DNA of 64,000 nucleotides from Bathymodiolus brooksi (lineage: Eukaryota > Mollusca > Bivalvia > Mytilida > Modiolidae): NCBI GenBank assembly GCA_963680875.1, contig OY804585.1:42949414-43013413 (forward strand), written 5' to 3'. Below are positions 13,358-24,200 of this stretch, in pieces. Within the stretch, counting starts at the first letter, position 1; each line of letters starts with the position of its first letter. The position numbers and the translations under genes were made by a program. The notes under the pieces were generated by a model. That model made no database searches. It saw only the letters and a list, made by a program, of their open reading frames with translations, and was not told the DNA's origin.

Positions 13358-14013
13358 GAGAGGTGGTTGTTCAGTGAGTTAGGGTGAGAGGTGATTCTTC
13401 AGTGAGTTAGGGTGAGAGGTGGTTGTTCAGTGAGTTAGGGTGAGAGGTGATTGTTCAGTGAGTTAGGGTCAGAGGTGGTTGTTCAGTGAGTTAGGGTGAC
13501 AGGTGATTGTTCAGTGAGTTAAGGTGAGGTGAGTTAAGGTGAGAGGTGATTGTTCAGTGAGTTAGGGTGAGAGGTGATTGTTCGGTGAGTTAGGATGAGA
13601 GGTGATTGTTCAGTGAGTTAGGGTGAGAGGTGATTGTTCAGTGAGTTAAGGTGAGAGGTGATTGTTCAGTGAGTTAGGGTGAGAGGTGGTTGTTCAGTGA
13701 GTTAGGGTGAGAGGTGATTGTTCAGTGAGTTAGGGTCAGAGGTGGTTGTTCAGTGAGTTAGGGTGAGAGGTGATTGTTCAGTGAGTTAGGGTCAGAGGTG
13801 GTTGTTCAGTGAGTTAGGGTCAGAGGTGGTTGTTCAGTGAGTTAGGGTGAGAGGTGGTTGTTCAGTGAGTTAGGGTGAGAGGTGGTTGTTCAGTGAGTTA
13901 GGGTCAGAGGTGATTGTTCAGTGAGTTAGGGTGAGAGGTGGTTGTTCAGTGAGTTAGGGTGAGAGGTGATTGTTCAGTGAGTGAGGGTCAGAGGTGATTG
14001 TTCAGTGAGTTAG
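12931..14013 (+). repeat. Higher-order block C, copy 1 (offset 2521, later 2510)
   Basis: This block matches 15452-16534. TTAGTGTCAGAGG starts the match at 12931/15452, and GTGTATTAG lies at 13145/15666 (offset 2521). The TTCGGTGAG unit at 13581/16091 gives offset 2510. The 11-bp difference is one deletion in copy 2 near 16025, where GGTGATTGTTCAGTGAG became GGTGAG. The match ends near 14013/16534, where ATTG is opposed by GTTG. Confidence 0.8.
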
Positions 14014-15430
14014 GGTCAGAGGTGATTGTTCAGTGAGTTAGGGTCAGAGGTGATTGTTCAGTGAGTTAGGGTGAGAGGTGATTGTTTAGTGCATTAGGGT
14101 CAGAGGTGATTGTTCAGTGAGTTAGGGTGAGAGGTGATTGTTCAGTGAGTTAGGGTGAGAGGTGATTGTTCAGTGAGTTAAGGTGAGAGGTGATTGTTCA
14201 GTAAGTTAGGGTGAGAGGTGGTTGTTCAGTGAGTTAGGGTGAGAGGTGATTGTTCAGTGAGTTAGGGTGAGAGGTGGTTGTTCAGTGTTAGTGTCAGAGG
14301 TGGTTGTTCAGTGAGTTAGGGTCAGAGGTGGTTGTTCAGTGAGTGAGGGTCAGCGGTGATGGTTGGGTGAGAGGTGATTGTTCAGTGAGTTAGGGTGAGA
14401 GGTGGTTGTTCAGTGAGTTAGGGTCAGAGGTGGTTGTTCAGTGAGTTAGGGTCAGAGGTGATAGTTCAGTGAGTTAGGGTCAGAGGTGGTTGTTCAGTGA
14501 GTTAGGGTGACAGGTGATTGTTCAGTGAGTAATGGTGAGAGGTGATTGTTCAGTGAGTTAAGGTGAGAGGTGATTGTTCAGTGAGTTAGGGTGAGAGGTG
14601 GTTGTTCAGTGAGTTAGGGTGAGAGGTGATTGTTCAGTGAGTTAGGGTGAGAGGTGGTTGTTCAGTGAGTTAGGGTGAGAGGTGATTGTTCAGTGAGTTA
14701 GGGTCAGAGGTGGTTGTTCAGTGAGTTAGGGTGACAGGTGATTGTTCAGTGAGTTAAGGTGAGGTGAGTTAAGGTGAGAGGTGATTGTTCAGTGAGTTAG
14801 GGTGAGAGGTGATTGTTCGGTGAGTTAGGATGAGAGGTGATTGTTCAGTGAGTTAGGGTGAGAGGTGATTGTTCAGTGAGTTAAGGTGAGAGGCGATTGT
14901 TCAGTGAGTTAGGGTGAGAGGTGGTTGTTCAGTGAGTTAGGGTGAGAGGTGGTTGTTCAGTGAGTTAGGGTGAGAGGTGATTGTTCAGTGAGTTAGGGTG
15001 AGAGGTGGTTGTTCAGTGAGTTAGGGTGAGAGGTGATTGTTCAGTGAGTTAGGGTCAGAGGTGGTTGTTCAGTGAGTTAGGGTGACAGGTGATTGTTCAG
15101 TGAGTTAAGGTGAGGTGAGTTAAGGTGAGAGGTGATTGTTCAGTGAGTTAGGGTGAGAGGTGATTGTTCGGTGAGTTAGGATGAGAGGTGATTGTTCAGT
15201 GAGTTAGGGTGAGAGGTGATTGTTCAGTGAGTTAAGGTGAGAGGTGATTGTTCAGTGAGTTAGGGTGAGAGGTGGTTGTTCAGTGAGTTAGGGTGAGAGG
15301 TGATTGTTCAGTGAGTTAGGGTCAGAGGTGGTTGTTCAGTGAGTTAGGGTGAGAGGTGATTGTTCAGTGAGTTAGGGTCAGAGGTGGTTGTTCAGTGAGT
15401 TAGGGTCAGAGGTGGTTGTTCAGTGAGTTA
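13610..15430 (+). repeat. Higher-order block D, copy 1 (offset 2986)
   Basis: This block matches 16596-18416 at offset 2986. Anchors: CAGCGGTGATGG at 14351 and 17337, and TGTTCGGTGAG at 15165 and 18151. Both copies also hold GAGTAATGG and CAGTAAGTTAG variants at matching places. One difference seen is AGGCGATTG near 14893, against AGGTGATTG in copy 2. The match breaks near 15430/18416. Confidence 0.82.
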
Positions 15431-15451
15431 GGGTCAGAGGTGGTTGTTCAG

Positions 15452-16534
15452 TGAGTTAGTGTCAGAGGTGGTTGTTCAGTGAATTAGGGTCAGAGGTAGT
15501 AGTTCAGTGAGTGAGGGTCAGAGGTGATTGTGCAGTGAGTTAGGGTGAGAGGTGATTGTTCAGTGAGTTAGGGTGAGAGGTGGTTGTTCAGTGAGTTAGG
15601 GTCAGAGGTGGTTGTTCAGTGAATTAGGGTCAGAGGTGATTGTTCAGTGAGTTAGGGTCAGAGGTGTATTAGTGAGTTAGGGTGACAGGTGATTGTTCAG
15701 TGAGTTAAGGTGAGAGGTGATTGTTCAGTGAGTTAAGGTGAGAGGTGATTGTTCGTCAGTTAGGGTCAGAGGTGATTGTTCAGTGAGTTAGTGTGAGAGG
15801 TGATTGTTCAGTGAGTTAGGGTGAGAGGTGATTCTTCAGTGAGTTAAGGTGAGAGGTGATTGTTCAGTGAGTTAGGGTGAGAGGTGGTTGTTCAGTGAGT
15901 TAGGGTGAGAGGTGATTCTTCAGTGAGTTAGGGTGAGAGGTGGTTGTTCAGTGAGTTAGGGTGAGAGGTGATTGTTCAGTGAGTTAGGGTCAGAGGTGGT
16001 TGTTCAGTGAGTTAGGGTGACAGGTGAGTTAAGGTGAGGTGAGTTAAGGTGAGAGGTGATTGTTCAGTGAGTTAGGGTGAGAGGTGATTGTTCGGTGAGT
16101 TAGGATGAGAGGTGATTGTTCAGTGAGTTAGGGTGAGAGGTGATTGTTCAGTGAGTTAAGGTGAGAGGTGATTGTTCAGTGAGTTAGGGTGAGAGGTGGT
16201 TGTTCAGTGAGTTAGGGTGAGAGGTGATTGTTCAGTGAGTTAGGGTCAGAGGTGGTTGTTCAGTGAGTTAGGGTGAGAGGTGATTGTTCAGTGAGTTAGG
16301 GTCAGAGGTGGTTGTTCAGTGAGTTAGGGTCAGAGGTGGTTGTTCAGTGAGTTAGGGTGAGAGGTGGTTGTTCAGTGAGTTAGGGTGAGAGGTGGTTGTT
16401 CAGTGAGTTAGGGTCAGAGGTGATTGTTCAGTGAGTTAGGGTGAGAGGTGGTTGTTCAGTGAGTTAGGGTGAGAGGTGATTGTTCAGTGAGTGAGGGTCA
16501 GAGGTGATTGTTCAGTGAGTTAGGGTCAGAGGTG
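15452..16534 (+). repeat. Higher-order block C, copy 2
   Basis: This is the paralogue of 12931-14013. It carries the 11-bp internal deletion near 16025 that copy 1 lacks. Copy 1 keeps the full-length unit at the equivalent place, so the deletion happened after this duplication. Confidence 0.8.
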
Positions 16535-16595
16535 GTTGTTCAGTGAGTTAGGGTGAGAGGTGGTTGTTCAGTGAGTTAGGGTGAGAGGTGGTTGT

Positions 16596-18416
16596 TCAGT
16601 GAGTTAGGGTGAGAGGTGATTGTTCAGTGAGTTAAGGTGAGAGGTGATTGTTCAGTGAGTTAGGGTGAGAGGTGGTTGTTCAGTGAGTTAGGGTGAGAGG
16701 TGATTGTTCAGTGAGTTAGGGTCAGAGGTGGTTGTTCAGTGAGTTAGGGTGAGAGGTGATTGTTCAGTGAGTTAGGGTCAGAGGTGGTTGTTCAGTGAGT
16801 TAGGGTCAGAGGTGGTTGTTCAGTGAGTTAGGGTGAGAGGTGGTTGTTCAGTGAGTTAGGGTGAGAGGTGGTTGTTCAGTGAGTTAGGGTCAGAGGTGAT
16901 TGTTCAGTGAGTTAGGGTGAGAGGTGGTTGTTCAGTGAGTTAGGGTGAGAGGTGATTGTTCAGTGAGTGAGGGTCAGAGGTGATTGTTCAGTGAGTTAGG
17001 GTCAGAGGTGATTGTTCAGTGAGTTAGGGTCAGAGGTGATTGTTCAGTGAGTTAGGGTGAGAGGTGATTGTTTAGTGCATTAGGGTCAGAGGTGATTGTT
17101 CAGTGAGTTAGGGTGAGAGGTGATTGTTCAGTGAGTTAGGGTGAGAGGTGATTGTTCAGTGAGTTAAGGTGAGAGGTGATTGTTCAGTAAGTTAGGGTGA
17201 GAGGTGGTTGTTCAGTGAGTTAGGGTGAGAGGTGATTGTTCAGTGAGTTAGGGTGAGAGGTGGTTGTTCAGTGTTAGTGTCAGAGGTGGTTGTTCAGTGA
17301 GTTAGGGTCAGAGGTGGTTGTTCAGTGAGTGAGGGTCAGCGGTGATGGTTGGGTGAGAGGTGATTGTTCAGTGAGTTAGGGTGAGAGGTGGTTGTTCAGT
17401 GAGTTAGGGTCAGAGGTGGTTGTTCAGTGAGTTAGGGTCAGAGGTGATAGTTCAGTGAGTTAGGGTCAGAGGTGGTTGTTCAGTGAGTTAGGGTGACAGG
17501 TGATTGTTCAGTGAGTAATGGTGAGAGGTGATTGTTCAGTGAGTTAAGGTGAGAGGTGATTGTTCAGTGAGTTAGGGTGAGAGGTGGTTGTTCAGTGAGT
17601 TAGGGTGAGAGGTGATTGTTCAGTGAGTTAGGGTGAGAGGTGGTTGTTCAGTGAGTTAGGGTGAGAGGTGATTGTTCAGTGAGTTAGGGTCAGAGGTGGT
17701 TGTTCAGTGAGTTAGGGTGACAGGTGATTGTTCAGTGAGTTAAGGTGAGGTGAGTTAAGGTGAGAGGTGATTGTTCAGTGAGTTAGGGTGAGAGGTGATT
17801 GTTCGGTGAGTTAGGATGAGAGGTGATTGTTCAGTGAGTTAGGGTGAGAGGTGATTGTTCAGTGAGTTAAGGTGAGAGGTGATTGTTCAATGAGTTAGGG
17901 TGAGAGGTGGTTGTTCAGTGAGTTAGGGTGAGAGGTGGTTGTTCAGTGAGTTAGGGTGAGAGGTGATTGTTCAGTGAGTTAGGGTGAGAGGTGGTTGTTC
18001 AGTGAGTTAGGGTGAGAGGTGATTGTTCAGTGAGTTAGGGTCAGAGGTGGTTGTTCAGTGAGTTAGGGTGACAGGTGATTGTTCAGTGAGTTAAGGTGAG
18101 GTGAGTTAAGGTGAGAGGTGATTGTTCAGTGAGTTAGGGTGAGAGGTGATTGTTCGGTGAGTTAGGATGAGAGGTGATTGTTCAGTGAGTTAGGGTGAGA
18201 GGTGATTGTTCAGTGAGTTAAGGTGAGAGGTGATTGTTCAGTGAGTTAGGGTGAGAGGTGGTTGTTCAGTGAGTTAGGGTGAGAGGTGATTGTTCAGTGA
18301 GTTAGGGTCAGAGGTGGTTGTTCAGTGAGTTAGGGTGAGAGGTGATTGTTCAGTGAGTTAGGGTCAGAGGTGGTTGTTCAGTGAGTTAGGGTCAGAGGTG
18401 GTTGTTCAGTGAGTTA
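16596..18416 (+). repeat. Higher-order block D, copy 2
   Basis: This is the paralogue of 13610-15430, with the same order of rare variants (GAGTGAGGGTCAGCGG, GAGTAATGG, TTCGGTGAG followed by TTAGGATGAG). A private change is TTCAATGAG near 17886. Because blocks C and D overlap in copy 1 but are separate in copy 2, at least two duplication events are needed here. Confidence 0.8.
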
Positions 18417-21216
18417 GGGTGAGAGGTGGTTGTTCAGTGAGTTAGGGTGAGAGGTGGTTGTTCAGTGAGTTAGGGTCAGAGGTGATTGTTCAGTGAGTTA
18501 GGGTGAGAGGTGGTTGTTCAGTGAGTTAGGGTGAGAGGTGATTGTTCAGTGAGTGAGGGTCAGAGGTGATTGTTCAGTGAGTTAGGGTCAGAGGTGATTG
18601 TTCAGTGAGTTAGGGTCAGAGGTGATTGTTCAGTGAGTTAGGGTGAGAGGTGATTGTTTAGTGCATTAGGGTCAGAGGTGATTGTTCAGTGAGTTAGGGT
18701 GAGAGGTGATTGTTCAGTGAGTTAGGGTGAGAGGTGATTGTTCAGTGAGTTAAGGTGAGAGGTGATTGTTCAGTAAGTTAGGGTGAGAGGTGGTTGTTCA
18801 GTGAGTTAGGGTGAGAGGTGATTGTTCAGTGAGTTAGGGTGAGAGGTGGTTGTTCAGTGTTAGTGTCAGAGGTGGTTGTTCAGTGAGTTAGGGTCAGAGG
18901 TGGTTGTTCAGTGAGTTAGGGTCAGATGTGGTTGTTCAGTGAGTTAGGGTCAGAGGTGATTGTTCAGTGAGTTAGGGTGAGAGGTGATTGTTCAGTGAGT
19001 TAGGGTCAGATGTGGTTGTTCAGTGAGTTAGGGTGAGAGGTGGTTGTTCAGTGAGTTAGGGTTGAGAGGTGATTGTTCAGTGAGTTAGGGTCAGAGGTGG
19101 TTGTTCAGTGAGTTAGGGTGAGAGGTGATTGTTCAGAGAGTGAGGGACAGACGTGATTGTTCAGTGAGTTAGGGTCAGAGGTGATTGTTCAGTGAGTTAG
19201 GGTCAGAGGTGATTGTTCAGTGAGTTAGGGTCAGAGGTGATTGTTTAGTGCATTAGTGTCAGAGGTGATTGTTCAGTGAGTTAGGGTGAGAGGTGATTGT
19301 TCAGTGAGTTAGGGTGAGAGGTGATTGTTCAGTGAGTTAAGGTGAGAGGTGATTGTTTAGTGCGTTAGGGTGAGAGGTGGTTGTTCAGTGAGTTAGGGTG
19401 AGAGGTGATTGTTCAGTGAGTTAGGGTGAGAGGTGGTTGTTCAGTGGGTTAGGGTCAGAGGTGGTTGTTCAGTGAGTTAGGGTCAGAGGTGGTTGTTCAG
19501 TGAGTGAGGGTCAGAGGTGATTGTTGGGTGAGAGGTGATTGTTCAGTGAGTTAGGGTGAGAGGTGGTTGTTCAGTGAGTTTGGGTCAGAGGTGGTTGTTC
19601 AGTGAGTTAGGGTCAGAGGTGATTGCTCAGTGAGTTAGGGTCAGAGGTGGTTGTTCAGTGAGTTAGGGTGACAGGTGATTATTCAGTGAGTTAAGGTGAG
19701 AGGTGATTGTTCAGTGAGTTAAGGTGAGGTGATTGTTTAGTGAGTTAGGGTGAGAGGTGATTGTTCAGTGAGTTAGGGTGAGAGGTGAGTTAAGGTGAGA
19801 GGTGATTGTTCAGTGAGTTAGGGTGAGAGGTGGTTGTTCAGTGAGTTAGGGTGAGAGGTGATTGTTCAGTGAGTTAGGGTGAGAGGTGGTTGTTCAGTGA
19901 GTTAGGGTCAGAGGTGATTGTTTAGTGCATTAGGGTGAGAGGTGATTGTTCAATGAGTTAGGGTGAGAGGTGATTGTTCAGTGAGTTAGGGTGAGAGGTG
20001 ATTGTTCAGTGAGTTAGGGTGAGAGGTGGTTGTTCAGTGAATTAGGGTGAGAGGTGATTGTTCAGTGAGTTAGGGTGAGAGGTGGTTGTTCAGTGAGTTA
20101 GTGTCAGAGGTGGTTGTTCAGTGAATTAGGGTCAGAGGTAGTAGTTCAGTGAGTGAGGGTCAGAGGTGATTGTTCAGTGAGTTAGGGTGAGAGTTGATTG
20201 TTCAGTGAGTTAGGGTGAGAGGTGGTTGTTCAGTGAGTTAGGGTCAGAGGTGGTTGTTCAGTGAGTTAGGGTCAGAGGTGATTGTTCAGTGAGTTAGGTT
20301 CAGAGGTGGTTTAGTGAGTTAGGGTGACAGGTGATTGTTCAGTGAGTTAAGGTGAGAGGTGATTGTTCAGTGAGTTAAGGTGAGAGGTGATTGTTCGTCA
20401 GTTAGGGTCAGAGGTGATTGTTCAGTGAGTTAGGGTGAGAGGTGATTGTTCAGTGAGTTAGGGTGAGAGGTGATTCTTCAGTGAGTTAAGGTGAGAGGTG
20501 ATTGTTCAGTGAGTTAGGGTGAGAGGTGGTTGTTCAGTGAGTTAGGGTGAGAGGTGATTGTTCAGTGAGTTAGGGTGAGAGGTGGTTGTTCAGTGAGTTA
20601 GGGTCAGAGGTGGTTGTTCAGTGAGTTAGGGTCAGAGGTGATTGTTTAGTGCATTAGGGTCAGAGGTGATTGTTCAGTGAGTTAGGGTGAGAGGTGATTG
20701 TTCAGTGAGTTAGGGTGAGAGGTGGTTGTTCAGTGAATTAGGGTGAGAGGTGATTGTTCAGTGAGTTAGGGTGAGAGGTGGTTGTTCAGTGAGTTAGTGT
20801 CAGAGGTGGTTGTTCAGTGAATTAGGGTCAGAGGTAGTAGTTCAGTGAGTGAGGGTCAGAGGTGATTGTGCAGTGAGTTAGGGTGAGAGGTGATTGTTCA
20901 GTGAGTTAGGGTGAGAGGTGGTTGTTCAGTGAGTTAGGGTCAGAGGTGATTGTTCAGTGAATTAGGGTCAGAGGTGATTGTTCAGTGAGTTAGGGTCAGA
21001 GGTGTATTAGTGAGTTAGGGTGACAGGTGATTGTTCAGTGAGTTAAGGTGAGAGGTGATTGTTCAGTGAGTTAAGGTGAGAGGTGATTGTTCGTCAGTTA
21101 GGGTCAGAGGTGATTGTTCAGTGAGTTAGTGTGAGAGGTGATTGTTCAGTGAGTTAGGGTGAGAGGTGATTCTTCAGTGAGTTAAGGTGAGAGGTGATTG
21201 TTCAGTGAGTTAGGGT
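18277..21216 (+). repeat. 2.94-kb tandem block E, copy 1
   Basis: This block is followed at once by its copy at 21185-24152, a true head-to-tail tandem duplication. Anchors: CAGTGTTAGTGTC at 18861 and 21769 and GACAGACGTG at 19148 and 22056 (offset 2908), then GTGTATTAG at 21004 and 23940 (offset 2936). The 28-bp change is the unit missing from this copy near 19.57 kb. A private substitution is GAGAGTTGATTG near 20190. Confidence 0.85.
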
Positions 21217-24200
21217 CAGAGGTGGTTGTTCAGTGAGTTAGGGTGAGAGGTGATTGTTCAGTGAGTTAGGGTCAGAGGTGGTTGTTCAGTGAGTTAGGGT
21301 CAGAGGTGGTTGTTCAGTGAGTTAGGGTGAGAGGTGGTTGTTCAGTGAGTTAGGGTGAGAGGTGGTTGTTCAGTGAGTTAGGGTCAGAGGTGATTGTTCA
21401 GTGAGTTAGGGTGAGAGGTGGTTGTTCAGTGAGTTAGGGTGAGAGGTGATTGTTCAGTGAGTGAGGGTCAGAGGTGATTGTTCAGTGAGTTAGGGTCAGA
21501 GGTGATTGTTCAGTGAGTTAGGGTCAGAGGTGATTGTTCAGTGAGTTAGGGTGAGAGGTGATTGTTTAGTGCATTAGGGTCAGAGGTGATTGTTCAGTGA
21601 GTTAGGGTGAGAGGTGATTGTTCAGTGAGTTAGGGTGAGAGGTGATTGTTCAGTGAGTTAAGGTGAGAGGTGATTGTTCAGTAAGTTAGGGTGAGAGGTG
21701 GTTGTTCAGTGAGTTAGGGTGAGAGGTGATTGTTCAGTGAGTTAGGGTGAGAGGTGGTTGTTCAGTGTTAGTGTCAGAGGTGGTTGTTCAGTGAGTTAGG
21801 GTCAGAGGTGGTTGTTCAGTGAGTTAGGGTCAGAGGTGGTTGTTCAGTGAGTTAGGGTCAGAGGTGATTGTTCAGTGAGTTAGGGTGAGAGGTGATTGTT
21901 CAGTGAGTTAGGGTCAGATGTGGTTGTTCAGTGAGTTAGGGTGAGAGGTGGTTGTTCAGTGAGTTAGGGTTGAGAGGTGATTGTTCAGTGAGTTAGGGTC
22001 AGAGGTGGTTGTTCAGTGAGTTAGGGTCAGAGGTGATTGTTCAGAGAGTGAGGGACAGACGTGATTGTTCAGTGAGTTAGGGTCAGAGGTGATTGTTCAG
22101 TGAGTTAGGGTCAGAGGTGATTGTTCAGTGAGTTAGGGTCAGAGGTGATTGTTTAGTGCATTAGTGTCAGAGGTGATTGTTCAGTGAGTTAGGGTGAGAG
22201 GTGATTGTTCAGTGAGTTAGGGTGAGAGGTGATTGTTCAGTGAGTTAAGGTGAGAGGTGATTGTTTAGTGCGTTAGGGTGAGAGGTGGTTGTTCAGTGAG
22301 TTAGGGTGAGAGGTGATTGTTCAGTGAGTTAGGGTGAGAGGTGGTTGTTCAGTGGGTTAGGGTCAGAGGTGGTTGTTCAGTGAGTTAGGGTCAGAGGTGG
22401 TTGTTCAGTGAGTGAGGGTCAGAGGTGATTGTTGGGTGAGAGGTGATTGTTCAGTGAGTTAGGGTGAGAGGTGGTTGTTCAGTGAGTTAGGGTCAGAGGT
22501 GGTTGTTCAGTGAGTTTGGGTCAGAGGTGGTTGTTCAGTGAGTTAGGGTCAGAGGTGATTGCTCAGTGAGTTAGGGTCAGAGGTGGTTGTTCAGTGAGTT
22601 AGGGTGACAGGTGATTATTCAGTGAGTTAAGGTGAGAGGTGATTGTTCAGTGAGTTAAGGTGAGGTGATTGTTTAGTGAGTTAGGGTGAGAGGTGATTGT
22701 TCAGTGAGTTAGGGTGAGAGGTGAGTTAAGGTGAGAGGTGATTGTTCAGTGAGTTAGGGTGAGAGGTGGTTGTTCAGTGAGTTAGGGTGAGAGGTGATTG
22801 TTCAGTGAGTTAGGGTGAGAGGTGGTTGTTCAGTGAGTTAGGGTCAGAGGTGATTGTTTAGTGCATTAGGGTGAGAGGTGATTGTTCAATGAGTTAGGGT
22901 GAGAGGTGATTGTTCAGTGAGTTAGGGTGAGAGGTGATTGTTCAGTGAGTTAGGGTGAGAGGTGGTTGTTCAGTGAATTAGGGTGAGAGGTGATTGTTCA
23001 GTGAGTTAGGGTGAGAGGTGGTTGTTCAGTGAGTTAGTGTCAGAGGTGGTTGTTCAGTGAATTAGGGTCAGAGGTAGTAGTTCAGTGAGTGAGGGTCAGA
23101 GGTGATTGTTCAGTGAGTTAGGGTGAGAGGTGATTGTTCAGTGAGTTAGGGTGAGAGGTGGTTGTTCAGTGAGTTAGGGTCAGAGGTGGTTGTTCAGTTA
23201 GTTAGGGTCAGAGGTGATTGTTCAGTGAGTTAGGTTCAGAGGTGGTTTAGTGAGTTAGGGTGACAGGTGATTGTTCAGTGAGTTAAGGTGAGAGGTGATT
23301 GTTCAGTGAGTTAAGGTGAGAGGTGATTGTTCGTCAGTTAGGGTCAGAGGTGATTGTTCAGTGAGTTAGGGTGAGAGGTGATTGTTCAGTGAGTTAGGGT
23401 GAGAGGTGATTCTTCAGTGAGTTAAGGTGAGAGGTGATTGTTCAGTGAGTTAGGGTGAGAGGTGGTTGTTCAGTGAGTTAGGGTGAGAGGTGATTGTTCA
23501 GTGAGTTAGGGTGAGAGGTGGTTGTTCAGTGAGTTAGGGTCAGAGGTGGTTGTTCAGTGAGTTAGGGTCAGAGGTGATTGTTTAGTGCATTAGGGTCAGA
23601 GGTGATTGTTCAGTGAGTTAGGGTGAGAGGTGATTGTTCAGTGAGTTAGGGTGAGAGGTGGTTGTTCAGTGAATTAGGGTGAGAGGTGATTGTTCAGTGA
23701 GTTAGGGTGAGAGGTGGTTGTTCAGTGAGTTAGTGTCAGAGGTGGTTGTTCAGTGAATTAGGGTCAGAGGTAGTAGTTCAGTGAGTGAGGGTCAGAGGTG
23801 ATTGTGCAGTGAGTTAGGGTGAGAGGTGATTGTTCAGTGAGTTAGGGTGAGAGGTGGTTGTTCAGTGAGTTAGGGTCAGAGGTGATTGTTCAGTGAATTA
23901 GGGTCAGAGGTGATTGTTCAGTGAGTTAGGGTCAGAGGTGTATTAGTGAGTTAGGGTGACAGGTGATTGTTCAGTGAGTTAAGGTGAGAGGTGATTGTTC
24001 AGTGAGTTAAGGTGAGAGGTGATTGTTCGTCAGTTAGGGTCAGAGGTGATTGTTCAGTGAGTTAGTGTGAGAGGTGATTGTTCAGTGAGTTAGGGTGAGA
24101 GGTGATTCTTCAGTGAGTTAAGGTGAGAGGTGATTGTTCAGTGAGTTAGGGTGAGAGGTGGTTGTTCAGTGAGTTAGGGTGAGAGGTGATTGTTCAGTGA